Origin: Zetaproteobacteria bacterium
GTDB taxonomy: Bacteria; Pseudomonadota; Zetaproteobacteria; Mariprofundales; Mariprofundaceae
DNA length: 5,150 nucleotides
Reading direction: 5' to 3'
Assembly (NCBI GenBank): GCA_021545595.1
Contig: JAJRVG010000160.1
Span: 1 to 5,150 of the forward strand
Below are positions 1 through 5,150 of this stretch, piece after piece. The notes under the pieces are model-generated. The model searched no databases, was not told the DNA's origin, and saw nothing but the letters and a program-made list of their open reading frames with translations. The stretch's first letter is position 1, and each line of letters opens with the position of its first letter. Both the position numbers and the translations under genes were made by a program.

Positions 1-41
1 AATATGTGCTCTGTCTGTTTTCAATGTGTTGTGGTTAAAAA

Positions 42-254
42 TCAGAGCCGTTCGATAATTTCATCAATTGAGGCTCCGGGTATAAATTTATCATTTACAT
101 GCACAACGGGAGAGTGAGGGCAGAGACTTTGACACTCTCCGGCTTCACTATCTATACCAAGTGTTTTCAGCCTTACAGTGAGAGCCTCTCCACCGTAGTC
201 CCGACATCTAGGGCCATAGCACACTTTAATCTCTTTTCTGTTATCTGATCGCAT
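42..254 (-). CDS. Thioredoxin-like [2Fe-2S] ferredoxin domain protein (70 aa)
   Basis: This small soluble protein resembles the thioredoxin-like [2Fe-2S] ferredoxin fold found in NuoE/HoxE-type subunits and in short stand-alone (2Fe-2S) ferredoxins. Four cysteines sit in two pairs: C12-x4-C17 (CYGPRC) near the N terminus and C41-x3-C45 (CQSLCPHSP) in the second half, followed by a short beta stretch (VVHVNDKF) and a C-terminal helix (IDEIIERL). This is the family's typical order. The 23-residue gap between the pairs is shorter than the roughly 35 residues in NuoE, so the central part is compact. The ATG at 252-254 is preceded by a purine-rich stretch (AAGAGAGAAG). It lies 50 bp downstream of the aminotransferase gene on the same strand, with no clear terminator between, so cotranscription is likely. 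There is no signal peptide or membrane segment. The redox partner cannot be told from the sequence. The fold assignment is fairly secure; the role is unknown. Confidence 0.85.
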   Translation of the reverse strand: MRSDNRKEIKVCYGPRCRDYGGEALTVRLKTLGIDSEAGECQSLCPHSPVVHVNDKFIPGASIDEIIERL

Positions 255-304
255 TACTTCTCTCTTATTAAATGTTCAGTGTTATTTTAAACAGGGTGAG
301 GCAG

Positions 305-1504
305 TCAGAGTGAAGCAGCAGCTTCTGAAATTCGATTTACAGCATCTTCCAGTGTCTCCTGTGCTACGGCATAGGAGAAGCGTATCTGGCCGGGAGAGCC
401 AAAGGCGGTGCCGGGAACCAGCGCTACACCTGCTGCATCCAGAAGCCACTCACAGATCACCACATCATCGGCGAGCTTTGTGCCGTCAGGTGTGGTTTTG
501 CCAATCCAGCCGGATACGGACGGGAACACATAAAATGCACCGTCAGGTGTGATGCAATCCATTCCGGGAATACTATTCAGCGCATCAACCAGCCATGTAC
601 GGCGGGTCTGGTAGACTTTTACCATTTCATCCAGCTCATCGGTTGAGCCGGTCAGGGCCGCCAGAGCTGCCTTCTGTGAGATGGAGGAGGGGTTGGAGGT
701 GCTCTGACCCTGCACCTTGCTCATCGCCTTGATCAGATTACGCGGGCCTGCACAGAAGCCAATGCGCCAACCGTTCATGCAGTGAGCCTTGGATGTGCCA
801 TTGAAGGTGATGGTACGATCTTTCAGATCAGGGTTGATCTGCGCGAAGGTGACAAACTTTTTGCCATCAAAGAGAATTTTCTCATACATGTCATCGGTGG
901 CCACAGCAACGTGAGGATGCCTGCGAACCACTTCGCCCAAGGCTGCCAGATCATCGGCTAAATATGCCATGCCGGTCGGGTTGGAGGGAGAGTTGATGAA
1001 AAGAAGCTTTGTTTTTGCTGTGATGGCAGTTTCAAGTTGTGAGGCGGTTAGTTTGAAACCGGCATCGGCCAGACATTCGATAATCACCGGTTCGCCCTCC
1101 GCCAGCAGTACCATGTCCGGGTAGGAGACCCAGTAGGGTGCAGGGATGATTACTTCATCACCGGGATCAATCATCGCCTGCAGGAGGTTGTAGATGCACT
1201 GTTTTCCGCCTGTAGAGACCAGAATGTCTTCCGGCTCATAATCCAGATCATTATCTCTCCTGAATTTCTCAGCAACCGCTTTGCGAAGCTCCGGAATGCC
1301 GGCAACAGCGGTGTAACGGGTAAAGCCACTCCTGATCGCCTCAATGCCGGCATCACGAGCCGCCTTCGGCGTTTCAAAGTCGGGCTCTCCTACAGAGAGG
1401 GAGATAATATTTTTACCGGATGCGCGCAGTTCAGCAGCTTTGGCAGTAATAGCGAGTGTGGCGGATGGTTTAACTTTCTGGATACGTTTTGATAATTGGA
1501 TCAT
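305..1504 (-). CDS. aspC: PLP-dependent aspartate aminotransferase, class I, subgroup Ib (399 aa)
   Basis: This cytosolic fold-type I aminotransferase should interconvert aspartate + 2-oxoglutarate and oxaloacetate + glutamate. Motifs appear in family order: SVGEPDF (37-43); YTAVAGIPELR (64-74), a substrate/cofactor region; STGGKQ (97-102), whose lysine is typical of Ib enzymes that accept acidic substrates; NSPSNPTG (171-178) with N175; TDDMY (203-207) with D204 near the PLP ring nitrogen and Y207; NGTSKAHCMNGWRIG (235-249) with K239 as the Schiff-base lysine; and IRFSYA (374-379) with R375 binding the alpha-carboxylate. The length of 399 residues is normal and nothing is missing. The start MIQLSKRIQKVKPSAT matches the usual family beginning. 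The Shine-Dalgarno is poor: AGGG sits almost on the ATG. Some proteobacterial Ib enzymes also transaminate prephenate, which cannot be excluded. The symbol aspC is a convention; other Ib members are called aspB or aatA. It is transcribed away from the flavoprotein gene and is probably followed in the same transcript by the small ferredoxin. Confidence 0.95.
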   Translation of the reverse strand: MIQLSKRIQKVKPSATLAITAKAAELRASGKNIISLSVGEPDFETPKAARDAGIEAIRSGFTRYTAVAGIPELRKAVAEKFRRDNDLDYEPEDILVSTGGKQCIYNLLQAMIDPGDEVIIPAPYWVSYPDMVLLAEGEPVIIECLADAGFKLTASQLETAITAKTKLLFINSPSNPTGMAYLADDLAALGEVVRRHPHVAVATDDMYEKILFDGKKFVTFAQINPDLKDRTITFNGTSKAHCMNGWRIGFCAGPRNLIKAMSKVQGQSTSNPSSISQKAALAALTGSTDELDEMVKVYQTRRTWLVDALNSIPGMDCITPDGAFYVFPSVSGWIGKTTPDGTKLADDVVICEWLLDAAGVALVPGTAFGSPGQIRFSYAVAQETLEDAVNRISEAAASL

Positions 1505-1591
1505 GCCCTGATTCTGCCAGAGGGTTTGTTGATCCGCAAAACAGGTTGCTCTTCAGGTTTAAAAAATAACCGTTCATTTCTTTGTTTGCCC

Positions 1592-1614
1592 ACAAAAGGC
1601 AGGAAAGCCGATTT
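1592..1614 (+). repeat. Repeat A, copy 1
   Basis: The core GGCAGGAAAGCCGATTT recurs at 1799-1815 with a single change, and a third copy ends at 2070. It is preceded by ACAAAA, also similar in the other copies. It overlaps the left arm of the outer inverted repeat and is followed at once by the 1617-1638 hairpin. Confidence 0.7.
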
Positions 1615-1616
1615 CA

Positions 1617-1638
1617 TGGTGCACGTCCGTGTGCACCA
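1617..1638. repeat. Hairpin with TGGTGCAC / GTGCACCA arms
   Basis: Perfect 8-bp arms lie at 1617-1624 and 1631-1638, with a 6-nt gap GTCCGT. As RNA, a closing G-U pair would leave a UCCG tetraloop of the UNCG type. No T-run follows on either strand, so it is not an intrinsic terminator. Confidence 0.6.
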
Positions 1639-1646
1639 CCCTTACA

Positions 1647-1705
1647 GGGCGCAAAGCCGTGCAATTGTATTGTCCTGTACAATTGTGGACGGCTGCAAGC
1701 CGCCC
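1647..1705. repeat. Compound hairpin of three nested stems
   Basis: Nested complementary arms are GGGCG (1647-1651) with CGCCC (1701-1705), GCCGT (1656-1660) with ACGGC (1689-1693), and CAATTGTA (1662-1669) with TACAATTG (1678-1685). The apical loop is TTGTCCTG. Small internal loops separate the stems, making a 59-nt imperfect hairpin typical of structured RNA or folded single-stranded DNA. Confidence 0.6.
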
Positions 1706-1756
1706 GCAAGGTGAATCGAGCCTGCGAGAGAGAAGGCGCCCTGGGGTGGAGGGTGA

Positions 1757-1772
1757 GGGGCATGGAGGCCCC
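1757..1772. repeat. GC-rich hairpin GGGGC / GCCCC
   Basis: Arms at 1757-1761 and 1768-1772 pair perfectly around the 6-nt loop ATGGAG. The 3' arm runs straight into repeat B copy 1. The 5' side lies in a G-rich run (1743-1760). Confidence 0.45.
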
Positions 1773-1783
1773 GAATCAAAGAA
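1773..1783 (+). repeat. Repeat B, copy 1
   Basis: GAATCAAAGAA occurs exactly again at 1862-1872, and its first eight bases recur at 2079-2086. It is preceded by GGCCCC, which forms the 3' arm of a hairpin. Confidence 0.6.
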
Positions 1784-1791
1784 ACGAACCG

Positions 1792-1815
1792 GCAAATTGG
1801 CAGGAGAGCCGATTT
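1792..1815 (+). repeat. Repeat A, copy 2
   Basis: The core GGCAGGAGAGCCGATTT differs from copy 1 at one of 17 positions. The upstream GCAAATT corresponds to ACAAAA in copy 1 with one indel. It begins 8 bp after repeat B copy 1. Confidence 0.7.
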
Positions 1816-1861
1816 GGGTGCCTGAAAGGCGGGGTAAGATCCTGAAGTCTATGGATGGACT

Positions 1862-1872
1862 GAATCAAAGAA
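1862..1872 (+). repeat. Repeat B, copy 2
   Basis: This is an exact 11-bp match to copy 1 (GAATCAAAGAA), preceded by GGACT. GACT (1858-1861) can pair with AGTC at 1846-1849. Confidence 0.6.
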
Positions 1873-1920
1873 GGGCACTCCGGAAGCCTGCTTTTCCCTC
1901 TCATCCATGCCTGATAACGG

Positions 1921-1947
1921 GCGCAAAACAGAACACCTGTTTTGTGC
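1921..1947. repeat. Strong 11-bp hairpin, GCGCAAAACAG / CTGTTTTGTGC
   Basis: Arms at 1921-1931 and 1937-1947 pair over 11 positions (ten Watson-Crick and one G-U) around the loop AACAC. It is the longest uninterrupted stem in the window. No T-tract follows on either strand, so a terminator role is unlikely. A structural RNA stem or a repeat-element arm fits better. Confidence 0.65.
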
Positions 1948-2009
1948 TTACTCCATTTTCACACATGGCTGCTCGGTGCAGTCTTAACGGAGGGAAGAAA
2001 GTTTCCACC

Positions 2010-2027
2010 CCATACATGGGTGTATGG
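2010..2027. repeat. Hairpin CCATACA / TGTATGG
   Basis: Perfect 7-bp arms lie at 2010-2016 and 2021-2027 around the tetraloop TGGG. It lies between the strong 1921-1947 hairpin and repeat A copy 3. Confidence 0.5.
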
Positions 2028-2035
2028 CGATTAAA

Positions 2036-2070
2036 GCAAAAGGCAGACAAAAAGACAGGAAAGCCGTTTT
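2036..2070 (+). repeat. Repeat A, copy 3, with an internal 12-bp insertion
   Basis: GCAAAAGGCAG (2036-2046) and GAAAGCCGTTTT (2059-2070) match the two halves of copy 1. They are separated by 12 extra bases (2047-2058, ACAAAAAGACAG) that look like an imperfect tandem copy of the preceding AAAAGGCAG. This could be slippage in a purine-rich tract. It leads directly into the compact hairpin and repeat B copy 3. Confidence 0.6.
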
Positions 2071-2079
2071 GACGGCCTG
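2056..2079. repeat. Compact hairpin joining repeat A copy 3 to repeat B copy 3
   Basis: GCCGT (2063-2067) pairs with ACGGC (2072-2076) around the loop TTTG. CAG (2056-2058) can add three pairs with CTG (2077-2079), leaving a 4-nt bulge GAAA. The 5' side is the end of repeat A and the 3' side runs into repeat B, so this looks like the shortest form of an A-B unit. Confidence 0.5.
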
Positions 2080-2086
2080 AATCAAA
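2079..2086 (+). repeat. Repeat B, copy 3 (8 bp)
   Basis: GAATCAAA follows the compact hairpin and lies directly before the right arm of the outer inverted repeat. On its own it would be too short to call. It is counted because it keeps the A-then-B order and because GGCC lies just upstream, as in copy 1. Confidence 0.45.
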
Positions 2087-2126
2087 CCTTTTGTGGATAT
2101 ATAGAACTTCTTTAACTATTTTTAAT

Positions 2127-2149
2127 GTGAAGTGATTAGTATGCTTCAC
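2127..2149. promoter_or_regulatory. Dyad GTGAAG-N11-CTTCAC upstream of the flavoprotein gene
   Basis: Perfect 6-bp half-sites lie at 2127-2132 and 2144-2149, with an 11-bp AT-rich centre, 43 bp before the TTG start. This position suits an operator or a leader hairpin. I do not recognise the half-site as that of a known regulator, and no regulator gene is in view. Confidence 0.3.
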
Positions 2150-2179
2150 CCATGCAAAATTTCGCCAATTATCCAAGGC

Positions 2180-2185
2180 AAGGAG
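2180..2185 (+). promoter_or_regulatory. Shine-Dalgarno AAGGAG that fixes the TTG start
   Basis: AAGGAG lies 7 nt before the TTG at 2193-2195, an ideal spacing. The frame has an upstream stop (TGA at 2133-2135) and no in-frame ATG, GTG or TTG between that stop and 2193. The next in-frame ATG is about 50 codons further in, after residues that look conserved, so the TTG is the start. Confidence 0.8.
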
Positions 2186-2192
2186 CCTCTCG

Positions 2193-5150
2193 TTGACTGA
2201 GAATATCCGTGAAATCCCCTACAATTACACCTCCTATTCTGATCGTGAAATCGTTAAACGTTTTCTGGGTGAAGAGGCGTGGGATGATCTGAATGTGTTG
2301 CGCGGCCAGCGCCGTACGGGCCGTTCGGCACGCATGCTGTTTGAGGTTTTAGGAGATACATGGGTCGTTGAGCGCAATGTGTTCCTTAAAAATGATCTGT
2401 TAAAACATCCCAAACGCCTGAAGCAGATGCGCCAGCGTCATCAGGAGCGTTTGCAGCGTATTATTAGCGGGGCTGTTGATAATCCAAGAGCACAAAAGGT
2501 GGCTGCATGTACTGAGCGGGTGCTGGAGGAGTTTTATACCTGGTTTGATGAAGAGCCGAAAAAACGTCGCCATGCCAAACGAACATTTGCCAAACATACA
2601 CATCTGAACAATATCCATTTCGATGCCTATACACTCACACACCATGCAACCGATGCCACCGACTGGCGTTCACACCATCCATTTTGTGTTGTAACACCTG
2701 ACTCACCTGATGAAATTCCCGGTCTTATTCGTGCTATTAGAGAGCTGAATCTGGTTGTTATTCCCCGTGGTGGCGGTACAGGCCTGTGTGGAGGCTCTGT
2801 TCCGCTTTCCAACAATGCCGTGATGGTCAATATCGAAAAGCTTGACCATATTGGCTCGGTAGAAAGAGAGAATATTGGGGAGAAAGGTGAAGTTTCCACT
2901 ATCACAGCGCAGGCGGGTGCGGTAACCGGCAAGGTGATGGAAGCATCCAGGCCACAGGTTTTTGCTACCGATCCGACCAGCCTGTGGGCATGCACCATTG
3001 GCGGTAACGTGGCTTCCAATGCAGGCGGTAAACATGCCGTTATCTGGGGAACATGTGTAGATAACCTGCTGAGTTGGAAGATGGTGACTGCTGATGCCAA
3101 CTGGCTGAAAGTGGAACGCCTGAATCACAATATGGGCAAACTACACGATGAAAAAGAGGTGGCCTTCAAGCTGACCCGAACATCAGGTCTGGATGGCAGC
3201 TTTATCTCTGAAGAGACGCTGAATCTTCCCGGCTCTATTTTCCGGCGTGAAGGTCTTGGTAAAGATGTGACACGCAAGGCCATGGGCGGTCTTCCGGGCA
3301 TTCAGAAAGAGGGTACCGATGGTTTTATTACCGAGGCCACATTTATCCTGCATCGGCCATATGAGGTAACACGTACAGTCTGCTGTGAGTTCTTTGGTCA
3401 GAGGCTCGATAATGCCACCCAGGCATTGGTCGGGATTAAAAATTATGTTGATGCCACCGATGGTGCCTTTCTGGAAGGTTTTGAACATTTTGATGAGAAG
3501 TATGTCAAGGCTATCGACTACGTAAGCAAGTCAACTCGCCGTGAACGGCCACGTGTTGTACTTTTAATTGATGTTTCCGGCAATGATGAAGACGTTGTAG
3601 CCAAAACCTGCGCTAATATTTGCCGCATTACGTCACAGGGTTCAGGTGAAGGTTTTGTAGCCATCTCAAAAGCAGATCGTGGGCGCTTCTGGGGTGATCG
3701 CGGGCGTATGGCAGCCATTGCCAAGCATACACGTGCATTTAAAATGAATGAGGATGTGGTGATTCCATTACCACGCTTGTCTGAATACAATGATTTTATT
3801 GAACACCTGAACATTCAAAACTCCATTGCCAACAAACTCGATATTATTGAGGGAATTGGAGAGTACTTGAGCAGGACACATGAGCGGCTGGACTCCGATA
3901 ACCAGATGGTGCGCGAAGAGCTGAGCCTTGAGGATGATGTCTATCTGGCGAAAAAGATCGAAGAATCCCTGCACACTGTAGAAATAGCCAAGCGTAACTG
4001 GCACCGTGTACTTAAAGGTCTGGATGGTCCGGCCAAAGATGCTTCAGTATTGCTTGGAGACGTTGGGCACACCCGGAGTGAATCACTGTTTCGTGTGATT
4101 CAACGCGGTGCACTGCGTATCTCCTATCGTAAAGAGGTGGAGGAACCGATTCTTGATCGCTTGCGTGGCAATGCGACATTGATCAAAAATATTAAAGAAA
4201 TTCATCAGCGCCTGCTCTCAGGGCGTGTAGTCGTTGCGACTCACATGCATGCCGGTGATGGCAACGTACACACCAATATCCCGGTTAACTCCAATGACTA
4301 CGATATGATGCGCAAGGCCCATCATGTTGTAGAAAAAGTGATGGCCAAGGCCGAAGAACTGGGTGGTGTGATTTCAGGCGAGCATGGTATTGGTATTACC
4401 AAGCTGGGATACCTGAATAATGCCGTGTTGGAGGAGAGTGCGGCATATCTCAAAAAGGCTGACCCGGATGATCTGTTTAACCGGGGCAAGCTCCAGCCGG
4501 GGCTTGATTTGAGCCTTACCTATACACCAAGTTTCAATCTGCTTGAGCATGAAGCCGTGATTATGGAAGCAGCCGATCTCACAGAACTCTCTGAGGAGAT
4601 TTCACCCTGCCTTCGCTGTGGCAAATGTAAGCCGGTATGCAACACCCATTTTCCGCGTGCCAACATGCTCTATTCACCCCGCAACAAAATTCAGGCATCC
4701 GGTGCGATTATTGAGGCCTTTCTGTATGAGTCGCAGACCGGTGCGGGCATTTCGTTTGAGCAGTTCGATGGTCTGCATGATGTGGCCGACCACTGCACGA
4801 TTTGCCATAAGTGTGAATCACCATGCCCGGTAAATATTGATTTTGGTACCGTGACCGAAAAGATGCGGGCTCTGCTCAGGGATAAGGGGCAGGCACGTCT
4901 CAATCTGGGCTCAAAACTCTCTATGGCTTTTCTGGTGATCAAAAATCCTGATGCGGTCCGTATTATGCGTGAAGTGGTTATCCGCTGGGGCTATGTGGGG
5001 CATCGCCTACTGCATGCGATCGCTAAAATGCTGCGTATTGTAAAACCGGTTCCTGCTGCTAAACGTAATCTTGAAGGGTTGCAGGCGCAGTTGATCAGCT
5101 TTGTTGAACGGCCTCTGCCTTCACTGCCGTTCACCACGACGCGGCAGAAG
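2193..5150 (+). CDS. FAD-binding / iron-sulfur oxidoreductase with N-terminal DUF3683-type domain (partial, 3' end cut)
   Basis: This is a large flavoprotein of the D-lactate / D-2-hydroxyglutarate dehydrogenase (GlcD/YdiJ-like) class. It probably oxidises a D-2-hydroxyacid and passes electrons through FAD to iron-sulfur clusters. The frame is open for 986 codons to the window edge. In order: a DUF3683-type N-terminal region (about 1-130; REIPYNYTSYSDREIV, then RTGRSARMLFEVLGD); a PCMH-type FAD domain from about 166, with PRGGGTGLCGGS (191-202), TDPTS (259-263) and GGNVASNAGGKHA (270-282); a FAD-oxidase C region with WGDR (500-503), KHTRAFKMNEDVVIP (511-525), HMHAGDGNVH (684-693; likely active-site and metal histidines) and SGEHGIG (728-734); then two [4Fe-4S] motifs, C806-x2-C809-x2-C812-x3-C816-N and C868-x2-C871-x2-C874-x3-C878-P. 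Related proteins continue into cysteine-rich CCG domains, which would lie beyond this window. The start is TTG with a strong ribosome site. The true substrate is unknown. Confidence 0.93.
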   Translation, partial: MTENIREIPYNYTSYSDREIVKRFLGEEAWDDLNVLRGQRRTGRSARMLFEVLGDTWVVERNVFLKNDLLKHPKRLKQMRQRHQERLQRIISGAVDNPRAQKVAACTERVLEEFYTWFDEEPKKRRHAKRTFAKHTHLNNIHFDAYTLTHHATDATDWRSHHPFCVVTPDSPDEIPGLIRAIRELNLVVIPRGGGTGLCGGSVPLSNNAVMVNIEKLDHIGSVERENIGEKGEVSTITAQAGAVTGKVMEASRPQVFATDPTSLWACTIGGNVASNAGGKHAVIWGTCVDNLLSWKMVTADANWLKVERLNHNMGKLHDEKEVAFKLTRTSGLDGSFISEETLNLPGSIFRREGLGKDVTRKAMGGLPGIQKEGTDGFITEATFILHRPYEVTRTVCCEFFGQRLDNATQALVGIKNYVDATDGAFLEGFEHFDEKYVKAIDYVSKSTRRERPRVVLLIDVSGNDEDVVAKTCANICRITSQGSGEGFVAISKADRGRFWGDRGRMAAIAKHTRAFKMNEDVVIPLPRLSEYNDFIEHLNIQNSIANKLDIIEGIGEYLSRTHERLDSDNQMVREELSLEDDVYLAKKIEESLHTVEIAKRNWHRVLKGLDGPAKDASVLLGDVGHTRSESLFRVIQRGALRISYRKEVEEPILDRLRGNATLIKNIKEIHQRLLSGRVVVATHMHAGDGNVHTNIPVNSNDYDMMRKAHHVVEKVMAKAEELGGVISGEHGIGITKLGYLNNAVLEESAAYLKKADPDDLFNRGKLQPGLDLSLTYTPSFNLLEHEAVIMEAADLTELSEEISPCLRCGKCKPVCNTHFPRANMLYSPRNKIQASGAIIEAFLYESQTGAGISFEQFDGLHDVADHCTICHKCESPCPVNIDFGTVTEKMRALLRDKGQARLNLGSKLSMAFLVIKNPDAVRIMREVVIRWGYVGHRLLHAIAKMLRIVKPVPAAKRNLEGLQAQLISFVERPLPSLPFTTTRQK

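Larger units (their letters stand above)
1590..2096. mobile_element. Putative non-autonomous element or repeat cluster bounded by a 10-bp inverted repeat
   Basis: CCACAAAAGG at 1590-1599 is matched by its exact complement CCTTTTGTGG at 2087-2096. This pair encloses all copies of repeats A and B and the strong hairpins. The block is 507 bp and has no transposase or other gene. That size and form would suit a MITE-like element. Against this, no target-site duplication is visible next to the ends, and a 10-bp inverted pair could arise by chance in a region this long. A REP/BIME-like repeat cluster or a structured RNA are equal alternatives. Only the repeats and dyads are seen; mobility is inferred. 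Confidence 0.3.
1505..2192. other. 688-bp gene-free divergent intergenic region rich in repeats and hairpins
   Basis: This region separates the 5' ends of the aminotransferase gene (leftward) and the flavoprotein gene (rightward), so it must hold both promoters. Open frames exist on both strands (the longest is 147 codons, 1629-2072 plus strand), but none has a convincing ribosome site or a recognisable protein. They also run through inverted repeats, so I treat them as chance. What the stretch does hold is three copies each of motifs A and B, several strong dyads, and an outermost 10-bp inverted repeat (1590-1599 and 2087-2096). The part from about 2087 to 2160 is AT-rich and is the likely promoter area for the rightward gene. 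No pair of hexamers with proper spacing stood out on either side. Confidence 0.8.

Noticed and set aside
37..76. Possible minus-strand terminator: GAGCC (72-76) with GGCTC (45-49), then TGATTTTT
   Set aside because: The stem is only 5 bp with a 22-nt loop and overlaps the end of the ferredoxin coding sequence; the T-run is five bases. It is too weak to list as a terminator.
310..552. 80-codon plus-strand open frame within the aminotransferase gene
   Set aside because: It is antisense to the C-terminal part of a well-supported aminotransferase; the product is histidine/arginine-rich with no domain.
1743..1772. Possible G-quadruplex in the G-rich run
   Set aside because: There are only three runs of three or more G; the remainder are GG pairs. 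The same bases also form a simpler GGGGC/GCCCC hairpin.
1629..2072. 147-codon plus-strand open frame, with overlapping frames at 1582-1845 (plus), 1574-1795 (minus) and 1901-2176 (minus)
   Set aside because: These frames run through hairpins and repeats, have no good ribosome sites, and give low-complexity, charge- and proline-rich products with no recognisable domain. They overlap each other on both strands.
1590..2096. CRISPR array or integron attC sites
   Set aside because: Repeat spacing is irregular, repeats are short and imperfect, and spacers are not uniform, so it is not CRISPR. No paired RYYYAAC / GTTRRRY core sites frame the dyads, so attC is not supported.
2069..2126. Sigma-70 promoter: TTGACG (2069-2074) or TTGTGG (2091-2096) with TTTAAT (2121-2126)
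   Set aside because: The hexamers resemble -35 and -10 boxes, but the spacings are far from 16-18 bp (46 and 24). TTGACG also lies inside a hairpin. No acceptable pair was found.
2627..4004. Series of minus-strand open frames of 78 to 157 codons within the flavoprotein gene
   Set aside because: They lie antisense to a clearly coding frame whose motifs are recognisable. Their translations match no family and look like shadows.

Overview
The window suggests a Gram-negative proteobacterium. The evidence is the FAD/iron-sulfur oxidoreductase with its N-terminal DUF3683-type domain and the proteobacterial-looking subgroup Ib aspartate aminotransferase. The overall look would fit a Zetaproteobacterium such as a Mariprofundus relative. 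That is an impression only, because the window holds no rRNA or other phylogenetic marker.

Layout. Positions 42-1504 hold two minus-strand genes that read leftward and probably form one transcript: a PLP-dependent aspartate aminotransferase (305-1504), then, 50 bp downstream, a 70-residue thioredoxin-like [2Fe-2S] ferredoxin (42-254). Positions 1505-2192 form a 688-bp gene-free stretch between divergent genes. It is full of inverted repeats and carries three copies of one repeat motif (A) alternating with three copies of a second (B). Outermost lies a 10-bp inverted pair at 1590-1599 and 2087-2096. From 2193 to the right edge runs one long plus-strand gene. It starts at a TTG codon behind a strong Shine-Dalgarno site and is cut by the window end after 986 codons. 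It encodes a large flavin/iron-sulfur dehydrogenase of the D-lactate / D-2-hydroxyglutarate dehydrogenase (GlcD/YdiJ-like) class.

Function. The three proteins are metabolic: amino-acid/2-oxoacid transamination, a small electron carrier or [2Fe-2S] module, and oxidation of a D-2-hydroxyacid with electrons passed through flavin to two [4Fe-4S] clusters. A link through 2-oxoacid chemistry (2-oxoglutarate, oxaloacetate) is possible but only inferred; the divergent arrangement alone does not prove it.

The most unusual part is the 1590-2096 repeat/hairpin block. It could be a small non-autonomous mobile element, a REP/BIME-like intergenic repeat cluster, or a structured RNA. No complete new defence or mobile system can be supported from this window.
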